A stretch of 64,000 nt of DNA from contig OZ241380.1 in NCBI GenBank assembly GCA_965200765.1, forward strand, positions 1,612,001 through 1,676,000. The letters run 5' to 3'. This document shows, piece after piece, positions 61,758 through 64,000 of this stretch (positions are counted from its first letter, which is position 1; each line of letters opens with the position of its first letter). Source of the stretch: G965200765 sp965200765 (GTDB lineage: Bacteria > Pseudomonadota > Gammaproteobacteria > Arenicellales > JAJDZL01). The position numbers were made by a program, and so were the translations under genes. The notes under the pieces were generated by a model that worked only from the letters and a program-made list of their open reading frames with translations, was not told the DNA's origin and did no database searches.

Positions 61758-63050
61758 TCACCAGCGACGCTCGAATTTATTCCTGAGCATGACGGCCGCG
61801 GCATTCATCACAATCAGAAAACTCATCAAAATCAGTATCGCACCTGAAGCTTTTTCCACCAGCGCACGCTCCGGACTATCTGCCCAGAGAAATATCTGTA
61901 CCGGAAGTACAGTAGACGGATCCAAGGGTCCGGTAGGAACATCCACAATAAATGCGACCATTCCAATCATCAGTAATGGGGCCGTCTCCCCCAAGGCTTG
62001 CGCCAGCCCGATTATTGTCCCAGTCAACATGCCCGGCAATGCCAGCGGCACGACATGCTGCAACACCACCTGCATCCTGGATGCCCCGATCGCCATCGCA
62101 CCTTCCCGAATTGATGGCGGCACCGCTCGCAACGCTGCACGCCCTGAAATAATGATAGTCGGAATTGTCATCAATGTCAGAACTAATCCGCCAACCAGGG
62201 GTACCGAGCGCGGCAAGCTGAAGAAATTGATGAAAATGGCAAGCCCCAGCAATCCAAACACAACTGACGGTACCGCTGCCAGATTATTGATATTGATTTC
62301 AATGATGTCCGTGAAGCGGTTCTTGGGTGCGAATTCTTCCAGATAGCAGGCCGCAGCTACTCCGATCGGGAACGACAACAAAAAAGTTACCAGCAATGTA
62401 TAGAAAGACCCGGTCAAAGCACCGCGCAATCCAGCCAGCTCCGGTTCCCGCGAATCTCCCACCAGAAAATATTGAGTGTTGAATTTCAGTTCAATCATGC
62501 CCTTTTCAACCAGCGTGTCGAACCAGTGCAGATGCTTGGGCGAAATCTTGCTGGTATCTTTCAAAGCATCCCGGTTGATTACGCCTTTTCTCAACATATC
62601 GAAATTGTCGTCAAGCGGAAGCCAGACGCGTTGCCGGGTGCCAATAATGTCAGGTTTATCCTGCACCATTTTCATCAACCAGGTATCGGCACCAATACTT
62701 AGCATGCCTCCGAGTTGTCGTTTATCCCTCCTGCTTGTTACCTCGGGGAACTCGTTGTACATTGCCTGTCTCACAAGCTTCCTGTAATTTGCTTTGGTCG
62801 GTGCATTTGCATCAATTTCCTGCTCATCAAAGTGAATTTCCAAATGAATCTGAGTTTGCCAGAATGCACGAACGCCATTGGCAGTAATACTCACAATCAG
62901 CATGGCCACGAATACCAAGCCAAGCAATACGGCGCCAATACCGTACGCCTGAAATCTTTTCTCCGCAAATTTTCGACGACGCAATCGGCGCTGAAAATCG
63001 GGATTTTCCCAGAAAATCTCGCGATTCGGTGCTGAAGGTGTCTCACTCAT
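61758..63050 (-). CDS. pstA: Phosphate ABC transporter permease PstA, long form
   Basis: Permease of 430 residues, against about 296 in E. coli. The N-terminal 180 residues, with one membrane helix and a soluble part including IHLEIHFDEQEIDANAP, match the DUF3333-type extension seen in marine and other bacteria. The rest has six helices and the EAA loop RAVPPSIREGAMAIGASRMQ. The ATG at 63050 overlaps the pstC stop by 8 bases (ATGAGTGA), a coupled arrangement. An ORF extension 8 codons upstream is possible. Confidence 0.94.
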   Translation of the reverse strand: MSETPSAPNREIFWENPDFQRRLRRRKFAEKRFQAYGIGAVLLGLVFVAMLIVSITANGVRAFWQTQIHLEIHFDEQEIDANAPTKANYRKLVRQAMYNEFPEVTSRRDKRQLGGMLSIGADTWLMKMVQDKPDIIGTRQRVWLPLDDNFDMLRKGVINRDALKDTSKISPKHLHWFDTLVEKGMIELKFNTQYFLVGDSREPELAGLRGALTGSFYTLLVTFLLSFPIGVAAACYLEEFAPKNRFTDIIEININNLAAVPSVVFGLLGLAIFINFFSLPRSVPLVGGLVLTLMTIPTIIISGRAALRAVPPSIREGAMAIGASRMQVVLQHVVPLALPGMLTGTIIGLAQALGETAPLLMIGMVAFIVDVPTGPLDPSTVLPVQIFLWADSPERALVEKASGAILILMSFLIVMNAAAVMLRNKFERRW

Positions 63051-64000
63051 ATCTTTCACTGTACTTGCGAACAATGTACAAAGCAGTCACATTCAATAGC
63101 AACGTCACAACAAACAGCGTCAACCCAAGAGCAAACGCCGCCAAAGTTTTCGGACTGTCAAACTCCTGGTCGCCGACGAGCAAGGTTACAATCTGAACCG
63201 TAACCGTGGTGACCGACTCTAGCGGATTCGCAGTCAACTTGGCCGCAAGTCCGGCGGCCATCAAAACGATCATGGTCTCACCGATAGCCCTGGAAATCGC
63301 CAGGAGCAATGCACCGATAATTCCCGGTAGCGCGGCGGGAATAATGACTTTCTTGATCGTTTCAGATCTCGTTGCACCTACAGCAAGAGAAGCTTCTCGC
63401 AGTGATTGGGGTACCGCTGAAATCACATCGTCAGACAGGGATGACACGAATGGAATAATCATCACCCCCATAACCAATCCGGCCGCAAGCGCACTTTCGT
63501 GGGCAATATCCATGCCGATGGATGCACCAAAATCGCGAATGGACGGAGCAACAACCAATACCGCAAAAAATCCATACACCACTGTCGGAACACCGGCCAA
63601 AATTTCCAGTACCGGCTTTGACACAGACCTGATCCTTTGCGAAGAATACTCTGACAAGTAGATCGCTGACATGAGGCCCACCGGCACCGCAACTGCCATG
63701 GCAACCCCTGCGATCAATAAAGTACCTGTAAAAAGAGGAATCGCGCCAAAGTGCCCGGTTGAACCGACTTGGTCCGCGCGTATTGCGATTTGCGGACTCC
63801 AGTGCAAACCAAGCAAAAAGTCAAAAATCGGGATTCTCTGAAAAAACCGGATTGATTCGAACAAGACAGACAGTACGATACCGATGGTCGTAAATATCGC
63901 AATCAGCGAACTTGCAAACAACAACATGCGAATCAACCACTCGGCAACATTTCTGGCGCGCAATTTTGGAGTGATCGTGAGCAGGAAAGCAAATCCGGTG
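63043..64000 (-). CDS. pstC: Phosphate ABC transporter permease PstC (cut by window edge)
   Basis: The C-terminal part of PstC, with the membrane permease core from about 63900 down and the EAA loop AVPQSLREASLAVGATRSE. The reading frame stays open to the window edge without a stop. A TTG at 63963 exists, but in this long-form family PstC also carries an N-terminal extension, so the true start almost certainly lies beyond 64000. The phosphate-binding gene pstS is probably further upstream. Confidence 0.92.
   Translation of the reverse strand, partial: TGFAFLLTITPKLRARNVAEWLIRMLLFASSLIAIFTTIGIVLSVLFESIRFFQRIPIFDFLLGLHWSPQIAIRADQVGSTGHFGAIPLFTGTLLIAGVAMAVAVPVGLMSAIYLSEYSSQRIRSVSKPVLEILAGVPTVVYGFFAVLVVAPSIRDFGASIGMDIAHESALAAGLVMGVMIIPFVSSLSDDVISAVPQSLREASLAVGATRSETIKKVIIPAALPGIIGALLLAISRAIGETMIVLMAAGLAAKLTANPLESVTTVTVQIVTLLVGDQEFDSPKTLAAFALGLTLFVVTLLLNVTALYIVRKYSERYE

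Overview
The window is 64 kb of a bacterial chromosome with densely packed genes, moderate GC and AT-rich gaps. Gene order points to a Gammaproteobacterium: rpsF-rpsR-rplI-dnaB-alr in one block, ssb and uvrA flanking an MFS gene, glnS, gltX next to gshB, and sohB. Gene content (taurine-type Xsc/Pta pathway, polyamine-type ABC uptake, dimethylglycine-dehydrogenase-like enzyme, lipoate-dependent sulfur oxidation) suggests a marine or host-associated sulfur oxidiser that feeds on small organic N and S compounds. That placement is inference. No rRNA, tRNA, CRISPR array or transposase was found.

Layout. 0.5-8.8 kb: housekeeping (gltX, gshB, glnS, VOC protein, sohB, gamma carbonic anhydrase, quinone oxidoreductase, panC). 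8.9-22.1 kb: an amino-acid/organosulfonate catabolic region. On the minus strand lie a class III aminotransferase, a Tat-exported binding protein, an ABC ATPase, two permeases, a MetE-like protein and MmsA. On the plus strand lie ald, xsc and pta. The permease at 11542-12903 carries an unusual tail with an extra membrane helix and three repeats. 23-25.4 kb: an AT-rich patch with a DUF3800 gene whose 3' part is duplicated and decayed. 25.4-35.9 kb: citrate synthase, GFA protein, AlaX, DMGDH-like oxidoreductase, class V aminotransferase, TenA, Map, DapD, Alr. 36-39.4 kb: dnaB and the ribosomal genes, where S6 and L9 have large acidic C-terminal extensions. 40-46.4 kb: an orphan phage-type adenine methylase, enoyl-CoA hydratase, S9 peptidase, DUF192 protein, and a DegT aminotransferase/Gfo-Idh pair in overlapping order. 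46.6-51.9 kb: TerB-like protein, ssb, MFS, uvrA with a LexA-like box.

52.4-60.8 kb is the most striking part: a complete sulfur-oxidising heterodisulfide-reductase-like (sHdr) locus. Its order is GATase-like protein, DsrE, HdrC1, HdrB1, HdrA, HdrH, HdrC2, HdrB2, a possible 37-residue small protein, an unrecognised 141-residue protein, lipoate-binding protein LbpA, and TusA. By analogy with studied sHdr systems, TusA and DsrE carry sulfane sulfur in the cytoplasm and the sHdr complex oxidises it to sulfite with lipoate on LbpA as cofactor. The dedicated lipoate-assembly genes are not in the window. Xsc also releases sulfite, so both sulfur pathways here converge on sulfite, whose oxidation or export is not encoded in this window. 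The right end holds pstB, pstA and a pstC cut by the window edge.
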